Positions 50,638 to 59,231 of a stretch of 64,000 bases of DNA are shown here, in pieces. Source of the DNA: JAHDFB01 sp965658745 (GTDB taxonomy: Bacteria; Bacteroidota; Bacteroidia; Chitinophagales; Saprospiraceae); contig CBFHTK010000001.1 in the NCBI GenBank assembly GCA_965658745.1, positions 486,934 through 550,933 of the forward strand, in the 5' to 3' direction. The stretch's first letter is position 1. Each line of letters starts with the position of its first letter. The notes below the pieces were generated by a model that saw only the letters and a program-made list of their open reading frames with translations, had not been told where the DNA came from and searched no databases. A program made the position numbers and the translations under genes.

Positions 50638-51813
50638 TTAGAACTGATCGTAAATGTACCGATTGCCATCATGGACTAATTCTAACAATTCACCATCAAA
50701 TTTTTCAACATGACCAATCACTTTTGCTTCGATACCAAGTTGCTGACTAATGTCTATCAAGCCCTGTGCTGCACTTTCATCAACATACATTTCCAAACGA
50801 TGTCCCATATTAAAAACTTGAAACATTTCTTTCCAACTGGTCTTAGACTCCTCTTGGATAAGCGAAAATAACGGCGGTACGTCTAGTAGTTGATCCTTTA
50901 CTATTTTTACATTTTCCACAAACTTCATCACCTTAGTTTGTGCCCCACCCGAACAATGGATCATACCATGAATATTGTCTCGGTATTTATCCAGTGCAAG
51001 TTTGATCAATGGTAAATAGGTTCGCGTTGGAGAAAGTACGAGTTTTCCCACATCTACTCCTTCAACTGGTGAAGGGTCTGTCAACAATTGTGAACCTGCA
51101 TATACAAGGTCTTGTGCAATATGATGATCATAAGACTCTGGGTATTTGTCTGCATAGACTTTTGAAAACACATCGTGTCTTGCGCTTGTCAGACCGTTGG
51201 AACCTGTACCGCCATTATAGGCATCTTCGTAAACGGACTTCCCATAAGATGCAAATGCTACGATAACTTGTCCATTACGAATATTATTTACCACAAGGTT
51301 TTTTCTCGGAAGTCTTGCAAACGTAGTGTATCCCACGTCTATCGTTCTTACAATGTCACCAACATCAGCTGTCTCCCCTCCCGCAAGTTCGATGTTTATA
51401 TCAAACTCTTTCATTTTTGAGATAAAATCAGTACACGCATTGATAATTTCAGAAATAACCTCACCGGGTATCACGCTTGCATTTCGTCCTATCGTAGAGG
51501 ACAAAATAATATTGTCAACCGCACCGACGCAAGCCATATCGTCGACATTCATCACGATTGCATCTTGGGCGATTCCTCGCCAAACAGAAAGATCATTTGT
51601 TTCTTTCCAATACATGTAAGCTAAGCTACCCTTTGTACCTGCAGTGTCGGCATGCATTATATTACACCAATCTGGGTCATTGGCAACCAAATCCGGAAGA
51701 ACCTTACAAAACGCCTTTTCATAAAGTCCTTTGTCTAGATGTTTTATCGCTTGATGGACATCATCTTTAGTTGCAGAAACTCCACGTGCTGCATATTTAT
51801 GGGAATCATTCAT
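50638..51813 (-). CDS. purM: Phosphoribosylformylglycinamidine cyclo-ligase (AIR synthase)
   Basis: 391 residues from the ATG at 51813; a TTG nine bases earlier is less likely. PurM closes the imidazole ring in purine synthesis using ATP. The N-terminal domain has 'YAARGVSATKDDVHQAIK' and 'MHADTAGTKGSLAYMYWKET', and the ATP region 'DAIVMNVDDMACVGAVDNIILSSTI' and 'ELAGGETADVGDIVRTIDVGYTTF'. The C-terminal domain shows 'MIHCSGGAQTKVMKF' and 'MFQVFNMGHRLEMYVDE'. It is longer than E. coli PurM (about 345), as usual for the Bacteroidota form. No other pur gene is near. A sigma-54-type promoter lies upstream but on the opposite strand. Confidence 0.88.
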   Translation of the reverse strand: MNDSHKYAARGVSATKDDVHQAIKHLDKGLYEKAFCKVLPDLVANDPDWCNIMHADTAGTKGSLAYMYWKETNDLSVWRGIAQDAIVMNVDDMACVGAVDNIILSSTIGRNASVIPGEVISEIINACTDFISKMKEFDINIELAGGETADVGDIVRTIDVGYTTFARLPRKNLVVNNIRNGQVIVAFASYGKSVYEDAYNGGTGSNGLTSARHDVFSKVYADKYPESYDHHIAQDLVYAGSQLLTDPSPVEGVDVGKLVLSPTRTYLPLIKLALDKYRDNIHGMIHCSGGAQTKVMKFVENVKIVKDQLLDVPPLFSLIQEESKTSWKEMFQVFNMGHRLEMYVDESAAQGLIDISQQLGIEAKVIGHVEKFDGELLELVHDGNRYIYDQF

Positions 51814-51941
51814 TATTGTCAATTATAGCTTTAAAAGACCGCCTATAAATAGTAAACTTTACGATTCTAGACTATACCCTTTGATTGATAGAATAAGAAA
51901 GGACAAAGATAAAAATTTAAATATATCAAGATAGAAAGACT

Positions 51942-51957
51942 TGGTACGGTTCTTGCA
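51942..51957 (+). promoter_or_regulatory. Sigma-54 (-24/-12) promoter on the plus strand
   Basis: The sequence TGGTACGGTTCTTGCA matches the sigma-54 consensus TGGCACG-N4-TTGCW at all but one position (C to T). GG at 51943-51944 and GC at 51955-51956 are separated by exactly 10 bases, as required. No plus-strand gene follows until beyond smc, only the short transcript candidate below. No clear activator-binding repeats are visible upstream. Confidence 0.7.
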
Positions 51958-51967
51958 CTATTCATAA

Positions 51968-52041
51968 TAGCAGAATTGAGAAGCTGCAACTGTTAAAAGA
52001 ACCGATCAAGTCCGACCTTAGAAATAAGGTTGGACTTTTTT
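51968..52041 (+). ncRNA. Candidate sigma-54-dependent small RNA, about 74 nt
   Basis: From the expected start about 12 bases after the promoter's GC to the T run of a terminator on the same strand. The 5' half (AGCAG-AATTGAGAAG-CTGC) can form a small stem-loop, the middle (AACTGTTAAAAGAACCGATC) is mostly unpaired, and the 3' end is a strong hairpin. It contains no ATG. It lies in a 266-base gap flanked by purM and smc, both on the opposite strand. Existence of the RNA is inference; the two signals are seen in the sequence. Confidence 0.55.
52008..52041 (+). terminator. Plus-strand terminator of the small RNA candidate
   Basis: A 13-bp stem (AAGTCCGACCTTA with TAAGGTTGGACTT, one G-U pair, 4-nt loop) followed by a run of six T on the plus strand. 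On the minus strand the hairpin is followed by GATCGG with no T run, so it is not a normal smc terminator. Confidence 0.75.
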
Positions 52042-52079
52042 ATTCCATCATGTTTTGGAAAGAACTTCCCTCCAAAGAA

Positions 52080-55000
52080 CTAGCCAACTGCTTCTGACAT
52101 TACAGGATCATGATCGTAGTTTCTAAAGTCAACTTGACTGACAGATGAGACTCCCTTCTCTTCCATATACACCCCATAAAGAACATCTAATTCTGCCATT
52201 GTCGCTTTGTTGTGAGTAACTACGAGGAACTGTGAATCTTGGGAAAAAGCACGTATGATATTCGTGAACTTTTGTACGTTTTGGTCATCCAACGGTGCAT
52301 CTACTTCATCGAAGATACAGAAGGGTGCAGGTTTCAGAAGATAAAGACTAAATAGCAATGCCGAAGCAGTCAGTGTTTTCTCTCCCCCACTCAATTGACT
52401 AAGAGACTGTGGACGCTTTCCCTTTGGCTTTGCAATTATTTCAATATTCGACTGAAGTGGATTTTCAGGATCAAGTAAAACCAAATCGCAATCATCATCC
52501 TGCGTAAACAAAGATCGAAATACTGTTACAAAATGCTTTCGAACTTGATCAAAAGCATCTAAGAAAAGTTTCGTCGCAGTAGTTTCGATCTCCTCCATTG
52601 TCGCAATCAGTTCTTCCTTTGCCTGATTAATATCATCTCGTTGTGCTTCGATATTTAGTTTGCGCTCTTCCATTTCTTTATAAGCCTCAACTGCCATTGG
52701 ATTGATTTCGCCAAAATTGCTTAGCCTATTTTGCATTTTCTCAATGCGGATCTCTTGTTCTCCAATCGAATATCCTTCTGGAATCTCATATTCAAAAGCA
52801 TCAATGTTTTCAGAGAACTCAATATTTATGCGCTGTTTTATACCTTGCAACTTGTATTTCAAATCAGCTGCTCTGTCTTTTTGCGAATTGATTTTTGATT
52901 GAAGTTCTGTAAAAACTTTGTTAAGCTTTCTCACTTCCTGCTCTTCCTCTCCAATTCTATGTTTTGCGTCAAAGTATGATTGCTCTATTCCACCTAAATC
53001 AGCTTGCTCCACTTTCCTCGCTTGATACTCTTCTTGCAACGCTCTTTTCAATTTAGCAAGTTCGGCAGTCCGATCCTCTTGTGCTTGAATTTCTCGTCCT
53101 TTTCGTTTCTCGATCGATTGAAATTCCTGTTCGGCCTCAGCTAGTTTTTCAGTGTTGAAGTTGTTCTCCTTTTCGAAGTTTTCAATTAGGTTCTGTTGCT
53201 TAAGTTTGGCAATCTGATCATCATTCATCTGCTTTGAAAGCCTAGCTAGATCCTCAGATAATTTATTCAAAGTACCTTTATGACTTAATTGAGGCACCAA
53301 AACTTCCAGCTTGTCTGAGATTTCTTGTTTCTCTAGTCTTAGACGTACTAGCTTCTCTTCATTCAATGCAATTGCTGATTCTTGATCTGTTTTTGCATCA
53401 TTTTGTTGTGATAGATTTTGCTCAACACTATCAACAGAGGCTTGAAGTTTATACTGTAACCTTGTCTTACCCTCGATATCTATTTGCAGTTGCTTAATCT
53501 CCGAGGCATGATTAATTTCAGATTGCTTTACTCGCTCTTTCTCTAATCTTTCAATATTGGATTTGATGTTCTGAAACTCATGGTTCAATTGCTCTCTATC
53601 TGCGATTAACTGCTCTAGTTTCTTCTTACGGCCAATCTTTTTACCTTCAAAAAGATTGATCGATCCACCGATAAATTGTCCATTTTTAGACATGATTGAA
53701 CCATCTTTGGAAATCAGGTTAACATGCTTTAAACCTGGATCATTGAAAGCTTCTTGACCGTTGGCTTGATAAGTGTCATAAAGAATATATTCAATCAAGC
53801 TTTTATACTTATCCGTACATTGAATCAAATTCAACATAGGAACAAGATCAGTTTCATTCTCTTTTACAAGTTTTGGAATTCGATCCAAAATAAAAAACCT
53901 TGCCTTTCCACGTTTTGCTGTCTTTAGCAGTTGAATCGCTTCCAAAGCATCGTCTGATGTATCAACCACATAATAGTCAAGGAAATCGCCCATTGCCAAT
54001 TCAACAGCAGGACGATCTTGCTCACTGCAACTGATTACATCAGAAAGAATAATCTGTTCCTTCTTCCACGTTTTATGCAAGTACTTTACTGACTCTGGGA
54101 AACCTTCAAGCTTATTAATCATACTTTGCAGAAGGTCAATTTCGTTCTGCTTAACGTCTCGCTTCCTTTGGATGTCTCTTCGTTCATTCTTTGCGAGGTC
54201 AATATCTTCTCTTAAGGCATCGAGCTTTTCCTTCTTTTGATCTTCCGCCGCCTGTAGCTCCAACTGCCGGCGTTGTAAATTCTCTATTTCCAGAGTTAAT
54301 TTGGACAATTGATCCTTTTCATCTTCCACCTTGGCCAACTGATCTTGAGAACGATTCTTAAGAAATTCAATTGTATGCTGAGCTTGTTGGATCTTATTAT
54401 CGGCAATTGCAATTTCTTTTTCGATATGCAACTGCTGCTTCTCAAATTCAATCTTTTGCTGTTCTTTTAATTCAACTTGAGCCTTATTGTCCTCGTATAA
54501 GTCTCGTAGCTTATTATAAGCTAGTTGACTTTCCTCATATTTCGAATTTAGATCAGACAATTCCAGATGCTCAATAGCTACTCGGTCCTTAATCTTCTTA
54601 ATAGCTTCCGCCAAAAAGTGTATTTTTTCTTGTAATTCATCCTTTCGACGATCCATTCCTTTAAGCTTGTCAGAGCTATAACTAGCTTCTTTTTCAAGCA
54701 TTGCCTTACGATTTTCTTGCTTCCTTATATTATCAGTAATTGAAGATATTTTCTGCTGAAATAGGCTTAGTTGCTTTTCGTCATTTATGTTCTTCAGTTT
54801 CTCTTTCTCTAGCTTGGCTTCCTTTCTATCGATAGTGGCTCGTAATTCATGATATTGAACTTGATGCGACGTGATCTCTTTCTCTATTGCCATAAAATCA
54901 TCACGCAGTGCGTTCAATTTCACAGCATGAAAAAGCAAGCTAGTTTGCTTGTATTTTGCTTTGAGGTCTAAATATCTTTGTGCTCTTCGAGCCTGTTTTT

Positions 55001-55616
55001 CAAGAGCCTTGAGGTTGCCAGAAATCTCAAACAATAGGTCTTCAACCCTATCTAGATCATTTTGGGTGAGATTCAATTTTGATAAAGCTTCTGATTTTCG
55101 CTTTTTGTACTTCGAAATACCAGCAGCTTGTTCAAACATTTTACGTCTAGCTTGATCCTTATCTTGTAGAATATCATCTACCATGCCCAATTCAATAATA
55201 GCATAGCTATTTGATCCAATACCGGTATCAACCAGCAGGTTATTAATATCCTTTAGTCTACAAGGCAAATCATTCAAGCGGTATTCAGATTCCCCAGATC
55301 TATATAGAATCCTTGAAACTCTGACGATATTATACTCAGACGGAAGAATACCCTTATTATTTTCAAAAACGATGGAAACTTCTGCGGAAGGTGCCTTCTT
55401 TTTGGACTTGGTACCATTGAAAATTACATCATGCATCTTCTCTAGTCGCAATTCCTTAGACTTTTGTTCACCCAATACCCACCGAATTGCATCGATAATA
55501 TTTGACTTACCAGAGCCATTTGGTCCCACGATTCCAGTCACATGCTCATTGAAGTGAATGACTGTATCTCGAGCGAAGCTCTTAAATCCTTTTATCTCTA
55601 AACTCTGTAATCGCAT
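52080..55616 (-). CDS. smc: Chromosome segregation protein SMC
   Basis: 1178 residues from the ATG at 55616. The TTG at 55625 lies inside the promoter element and is not a good start. SMC dimers with ScpA and ScpB organise and segregate the chromosome. The N-terminal ATPase half starts MRLQSLEIKGFKSFA and has Walker A GIVGPNGSGKSNIID near residue 32. Two long coiled coils (about 165-500 and 680-1010) flank the hinge, with 'FLDYYVVDTSDDALEAIQLL' and 'GSIMSKNGQFIGGSINLF'. The C-terminal half has the signature LSQLSGGEKTLTASAL and Walker B FCIFDEVDAPLDDQN. It is transcribed away from topB, across a cluster of DnaA-box-like sites. Confidence 0.97.
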   Translation of the reverse strand: MRLQSLEIKGFKSFARDTVIHFNEHVTGIVGPNGSGKSNIIDAIRWVLGEQKSKELRLEKMHDVIFNGTKSKKKAPSAEVSIVFENNKGILPSEYNIVRVSRILYRSGESEYRLNDLPCRLKDINNLLVDTGIGSNSYAIIELGMVDDILQDKDQARRKMFEQAAGISKYKKRKSEALSKLNLTQNDLDRVEDLLFEISGNLKALEKQARRAQRYLDLKAKYKQTSLLFHAVKLNALRDDFMAIEKEITSHQVQYHELRATIDRKEAKLEKEKLKNINDEKQLSLFQQKISSITDNIRKQENRKAMLEKEASYSSDKLKGMDRRKDELQEKIHFLAEAIKKIKDRVAIEHLELSDLNSKYEESQLAYNKLRDLYEDNKAQVELKEQQKIEFEKQQLHIEKEIAIADNKIQQAQHTIEFLKNRSQDQLAKVEDEKDQLSKLTLEIENLQRRQLELQAAEDQKKEKLDALREDIDLAKNERRDIQRKRDVKQNEIDLLQSMINKLEGFPESVKYLHKTWKKEQIILSDVISCSEQDRPAVELAMGDFLDYYVVDTSDDALEAIQLLKTAKRGKARFFILDRIPKLVKENETDLVPMLNLIQCTDKYKSLIEYILYDTYQANGQEAFNDPGLKHVNLISKDGSIMSKNGQFIGGSINLFEGKKIGRKKKLEQLIADREQLNHEFQNIKSNIERLEKERVKQSEINHASEIKQLQIDIEGKTRLQYKLQASVDSVEQNLSQQNDAKTDQESAIALNEEKLVRLRLEKQEISDKLEVLVPQLSHKGTLNKLSEDLARLSKQMNDDQIAKLKQQNLIENFEKENNFNTEKLAEAEQEFQSIEKRKGREIQAQEDRTAELAKLKRALQEEYQARKVEQADLGGIEQSYFDAKHRIGEEEQEVRKLNKVFTELQSKINSQKDRAADLKYKLQGIKQRINIEFSENIDAFEYEIPEGYSIGEQEIRIEKMQNRLSNFGEINPMAVEAYKEMEERKLNIEAQRDDINQAKEELIATMEEIETTATKLFLDAFDQVRKHFVTVFRSLFTQDDDCDLVLLDPENPLQSNIEIIAKPKGKRPQSLSQLSGGEKTLTASALLFSLYLLKPAPFCIFDEVDAPLDDQNVQKFTNIIRAFSQDSQFLVVTHNKATMAELDVLYGVYMEEKGVSSVSQVDFRNYDHDPVMSEAVG

Positions 55617-55622
55617 AGCCTG

Positions 55623-55630
55623 CAAAAGTA
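55623..55630 (-). promoter_or_regulatory. -7 element TACTTTTG ending 6 nt before the smc ATG
   Basis: A perfect TAnnTTTG on the minus strand followed by CAGGCT and the ATG at 55616, implying a leader of a few bases at most. A DnaA-box-like site begins 30 bp upstream. Confidence 0.55.
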
Positions 55631-55659
55631 CGACATCAAGGTATGTTTGAGTAAATTAG

Positions 55660-55730
55660 TTTTCCACAGTTAGCAGTATTCCACATAATCCAAGGGCAAA
55701 ATGTGGATAAGTTGCTTTTGATGTGGAAAA
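55660..55730. promoter_or_regulatory. Cluster of four DnaA-box-like sites between smc and topB
   Basis: Within 71 bp: TTTTCCACA at 55660-55668 (plus), TATTCCACA at 55677-55685 (plus, two mismatches), TTATCCACA at 55702-55710 (minus, the perfect E. coli DnaA box) and TTTTCCACA at 55722-55730 (minus). Three of four fit TTWTNCACA. They form an inverted arrangement in the 287-base gap between the divergent smc and topB genes, next to AT-rich DNA. This may be a replication origin, a DnaA-controlled promoter or a DnaA-titration site. Confidence 0.5.
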
Positions 55731-55891
55731 TTGAATTAAATGATGGGGCTTACGCCCAAAAAGAAAAGTAGAAGTTAATAACTGTTGACTTCAATAAAAC
55801 GCAAGTCCACTGCATTCAACATAGATATTTCAGTCGAGTGAACAAGTCTATATTACTTCCAAGAGACATGTTCCGCTTTCACTACTTTATA

Positions 55892-55899
55892 TATCTTTA
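55892..55899 (+). promoter_or_regulatory. -7 element TATCTTTA ending 4 nt before the topB ATG
   Basis: TATCTTTA, one base off TAnnTTTG, followed by CCAC and the ATG at 55904. Implies a leaderless or nearly leaderless mRNA. Confidence 0.45.
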
Positions 55900-55903
55900 C
55901 CAC

Positions 55904-57766
55904 ATGAAATTATGTATTGCAGAGAAGCCTTCAGTTGCTAGAGAAATTGCAAAATTACTGCAAGCTAATACGAGAAGAGATGGCTACTATGAAAGTGCTA
56001 ATTATACAGTGACCTGGACCTTTGGACACTTATGTTCTCTATATGCTCCTGATGACTACAGAAAGGAATGGAAAAAGTGGCAACTAGATGGTTTGCCTAT
56101 GCTACCTGAAAGATTTGAAACTAAGGTCATGCCAGACAAAGGCGTAAAGAAACAATTTGATGTAATCAAAAAACTATGCGCAAAGGCGGACTTGATCATA
56201 AACTGCGGTGATGCAGGACAAGAAGGTGAGTTGATTCAAAGGTGGGTCTTGAAGGAAGCAAAATGCACTAAACCAATGAAACGACTTTGGATTTCATCGC
56301 TGACTACCGAAGCGATGAAAGATGGGTTTAGAAATCTCAAGAATGGTGATGAGTTTGATTCATTGTACTATGCCGGTATGAGTCGTGCTATTGGAGATTG
56401 GATTTTAGGCATGAATGCGACCCGACTTTACACACTTAAGTATGGCAGTTACGGAACTGTACTTTCGATCGGGAGAGTTCAAACGCCGACTCTGGCCATG
56501 GTTGTGGAAAGACATCATGAAATCGAAAAATTTGTGAGTACTCCGTTTTGGGAATTAGAAACTTTGTTCCGAGGAGTTAGCTTTCGATATGAAGAAGGGA
56601 GATTTGAGAAAAAGGATAAAGCAGAGCGATTACTTGAGAAAATAAAGGATGAAAATTTCAAGATCGCTAATTTTGAGAAGAAAAAGGGTAAAGAATATGC
56701 TCCTCGACTTTTTGATTTAACAAGTCTGCAGGTTTTCTGCAATAAGCGTTTTGGATTATCAGCAGATCAGACTTTAAAGATTGCTCAGTCGTTGTACGAA
56801 AGGAAAGTAATCAGTTATCCGAGAGTGGATACAACATATTTACCTCACGATCAGCATCCAAAAATTGCAGGAATCTTAGCCAAACTAACAAACTATAGCC
56901 ACCTAACACAAAGCCTTTTGGGGAAACCCATAAAAAAATCAAAGCGTGTTTTCAATGATAAGAAAGTCACTGATCATCATGCAATCATTCCTACAGGTCA
57001 GCAAACTAATTTAGATGCCAATCACGAAAAGGTTTATGACGCAATTGTAAAGGCTTTTATAGCTAATTTCTATCCCGATTGTATAGTTTCAAATACCACT
57101 GTCTATGGAGAAGTTGTTGAAGAGAAGTTTAAGGCAACTGGGAAAGAAATCATAGATCTAGGGTGGAAAGAAGTAATTCCACCGTACAAATCAAAATCAA
57201 AAGATGATGAAGATTCAGATGAGTCCGACAAATTCATCCCCGTGTTCAAGAAGGGCGAAGTTGGGCCACATGAACCGAAAATTCTAGCAAAGAAAACCAG
57301 TCCACCTAAGTATTTTACTGAAGCAACGCTGCTAAGAGCCATGGAAACTGCAGGTAAACAAGTTGATGATGAAGAACTGCGTGAATTGATGAAATCGAAT
57401 GGAATCGGTAGACCTTCCACCAGAGCTAATATTATTGAAACTCTGTTCAAACGGGATTACATTAAGCGAGTCAGAAAGAACCTTCACCCTACTAATACAG
57501 GAATTCAATTGATATCGGTGATTGAAAATCCTCTGCTCAAGTCGGCTGAATTAACCGGTATGTGGGAGAAAAAATTAAAAGATATTGAAGATCAAAACTA
57601 TAGTCCAGTTCGATTTATCAATGAAATGAAATCTATGGTTGACAACCTCGTTACCGAGGTTAGAATGTCTAAGAATACAACAAGAATTACTGCAGCAAAT
57701 CCGAGAACATATACTAAAAAGACTTTTAAAAAGAAGACGAAAAAGGCGTCAGCAAAAAAGAAATAG
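55904..57766 (+). CDS. topB: DNA topoisomerase III
   Basis: 620 residues from the ATG at 55904. An in-frame ATG at 55838 would place 22 extra residues before the TOPRIM domain and lies upstream of the promoter. Topoisomerase III is a type IA enzyme that decatenates DNA and removes negative supercoils through a 5' phosphotyrosine. The TOPRIM domain begins MKLCIAEKPSVAREIA and carries 'LIINCGDAGQEGELIQRWV'. The catalytic Tyr is in KVISYPRVDTTYL near residue 306. Later motifs are 'HHAIIPTG' and 'LMKSNGIGRPSTRANIIETL'. The C-terminus is a lysine-rich tail with no zinc finger. Its neighbour smc is also a chromosome-maintenance gene. Confidence 0.95.
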   Translation: MKLCIAEKPSVAREIAKLLQANTRRDGYYESANYTVTWTFGHLCSLYAPDDYRKEWKKWQLDGLPMLPERFETKVMPDKGVKKQFDVIKKLCAKADLIINCGDAGQEGELIQRWVLKEAKCTKPMKRLWISSLTTEAMKDGFRNLKNGDEFDSLYYAGMSRAIGDWILGMNATRLYTLKYGSYGTVLSIGRVQTPTLAMVVERHHEIEKFVSTPFWELETLFRGVSFRYEEGRFEKKDKAERLLEKIKDENFKIANFEKKKGKEYAPRLFDLTSLQVFCNKRFGLSADQTLKIAQSLYERKVISYPRVDTTYLPHDQHPKIAGILAKLTNYSHLTQSLLGKPIKKSKRVFNDKKVTDHHAIIPTGQQTNLDANHEKVYDAIVKAFIANFYPDCIVSNTTVYGEVVEEKFKATGKEIIDLGWKEVIPPYKSKSKDDEDSDESDKFIPVFKKGEVGPHEPKILAKKTSPPKYFTEATLLRAMETAGKQVDDEELRELMKSNGIGRPSTRANIIETLFKRDYIKRVRKNLHPTNTGIQLISVIENPLLKSAELTGMWEKKLKDIEDQNYSPVRFINEMKSMVDNLVTEVRMSKNTTRITAANPRTYTKKTFKKKTKKASAKKK

Positions 57767-57810
57767 TCCACCAGCTAAGAAGACTAGAAATCAAGTAGAC
57801 AATTTACCTA

Positions 57811-59163
57811 CTAAGCATTTGCTGTCTCTAAGATCTTATCCTTCCATTTGGTGCCAAACATGAAGTATATGGAGATCACCATCACAATAAACCAATAATA
57901 TATCTCTGTTCCCCATGCAGCCTTTAGTCCAAGATCCGTGTACTCAACAACATAATAAAGCAATACTAAATACGATACTGAGGTAAATAATTTAACGAAG
58001 AATCCCCAACCTGTCTTGCCCATTCCAATGATACTATCAAAATAGACAGAACTGTAAGAGAAAAGAAACATAATGACGATCAATAGGTAGAACATCGGTT
58101 GTGCCTCATAAATAAGCGTCATATCAGATTTTCCAAAAAGTGGATATAGAAACTGTTGTGGGAAAACCAAGACAGGTATTGTCAAGACCATAGTCATCCC
58201 AACATTGATAAACATTACTCGATGTGTGGCAGGAACGATTTTAGCAATATTTTCTTCACCCAGTAGGTAACTTGAGATCGTATTCATAGCAGATGAAAAG
58301 CCCCACGTTGGGATGGACAAGATCAGATAGATAATCCTGATCATATTGCTTATTGCAAGTTCTTTCCGTCCAAGGTTTTCAATAATACCAAAGAAAATCA
58401 ACCAGCTACCGAGTCCAACAATGACTTGCAATACTATATTAAATGATATCTGATAAATCTCTTTGAATCGTTTGAAATCCAATACTGGTCTACTAAAAAT
58501 CCCCTTGACTACTGGATTTCGTTCAAAAATCATGTATAGAATAAATAAGAAAAAGGCTGAAGCTTCTGCAAAAGCACTTGCCCATCCAGCACCTGCAATA
58601 CCCATGGCCGGCATTCCCCATTTCCCGAAGATCAAGACGTAGTTCATGACAATATTTATTCCTGCCAAAAACAACGTATCGATAATAATGAACTTTGGCT
58701 TGGATGTACCAGTATAAAAAGCAACAATTCCAACTCCAACATAGCTAAAAAATATACCCCAAGATCGAGGACGCAAATACATAGCTCCCCTTTCTAGCAG
58801 TTCCTGATCATTGACAAATAGTCCTAGTATTTCTTCGCTGAAAAAGTGGATCGCAAAAAATAGTGGAATGGCTAGACTCAATTCAAAGATAAGGAGTGTA
58901 TAAAAGCTCTTCTTGATTTGCTGTAAATCTCCACGTCCGTGATCACGTGCTATTAAAATCTGTCCACCCCTTGAAAACCCAAAACCAATAGCAGAAATTA
59001 TCAGATAAAACACGCTCGCTATACTTATTGCCTCGAAATCTAAGTCACTGTAGTGATAAAGAAAAATAGAATCAGAAACTGCAATGATATTCTGCACAGC
59101 ACTACCCAAGATTATCGGTAGTGCTAGAGCTAAGATCGTTTTATATGATACTTGAGATTTCAC
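57811..59163 (-). CDS. MATE-family efflux transporter
   Basis: 450 residues with about 12 membrane helices and no signal peptide. MATE proteins export drugs or organic cations against H+ or Na+. The sequence starts 'ILALALPIILGSAVQNIIAVSDSIFLYH', with 'GFSRGGQILIARDHGRGD' and 'YVGVGIVAFYTGTSKPKFIIIDTL' as typical loops of the family, and a second half that repeats the fold ('FNIVLQVIVGLGSWLIF', 'GFSSAMNTISSYLLGE'). The substrate is not predictable. It converges on topB and has a -7 element 15 bases upstream. Confidence 0.92.
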   Translation of the reverse strand: MKSQVSYKTILALALPIILGSAVQNIIAVSDSIFLYHYSDLDFEAISIASVFYLIISAIGFGFSRGGQILIARDHGRGDLQQIKKSFYTLLIFELSLAIPLFFAIHFFSEEILGLFVNDQELLERGAMYLRPRSWGIFFSYVGVGIVAFYTGTSKPKFIIIDTLFLAGINIVMNYVLIFGKWGMPAMGIAGAGWASAFAEASAFFLFILYMIFERNPVVKGIFSRPVLDFKRFKEIYQISFNIVLQVIVGLGSWLIFFGIIENLGRKELAISNMIRIIYLILSIPTWGFSSAMNTISSYLLGEENIAKIVPATHRVMFINVGMTMVLTIPVLVFPQQFLYPLFGKSDMTLIYEAQPMFYLLIVIMFLFSYSSVYFDSIIGMGKTGWGFFVKLFTSVSYLVLLYYVVEYTDLGLKAAWGTEIYYWFIVMVISIYFMFGTKWKDKILETANA

Positions 59164-59178
59164 CTTTCGCTAAGTTAC

Positions 59179-59186
59179 CAAAAGTA
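59179..59186 (-). promoter_or_regulatory. -7 element TACTTTTG for the MATE gene
   Basis: A perfect TAnnTTTG on the minus strand, 15 nt before the ATG at 59163. It lies just downstream of the terminator of the gene before it. Confidence 0.5.
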
Positions 59187-59193
59187 GAGAAAA

Positions 59194-59224
59194 AGCCCAG
59201 ATAAACAAGGTGTTCATCTGGGCT
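59194..59224 (-). terminator. Terminator of the oligopeptidase gene
   Basis: A perfect 9-bp stem (AGCCCAGAT / ATCTGGGCT, 13-nt loop) followed on the minus strand by TTTTTC, starting 8 bases past the stop. Confidence 0.8.
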
Positions 59225-59231
59225 GTAATTT

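Noticed and set aside
50912..50920. Single TTTTCCACA inside purM
   Set aside because: An isolated coding match, expected by chance; it was used only as a background comparison for the smc-topB cluster.
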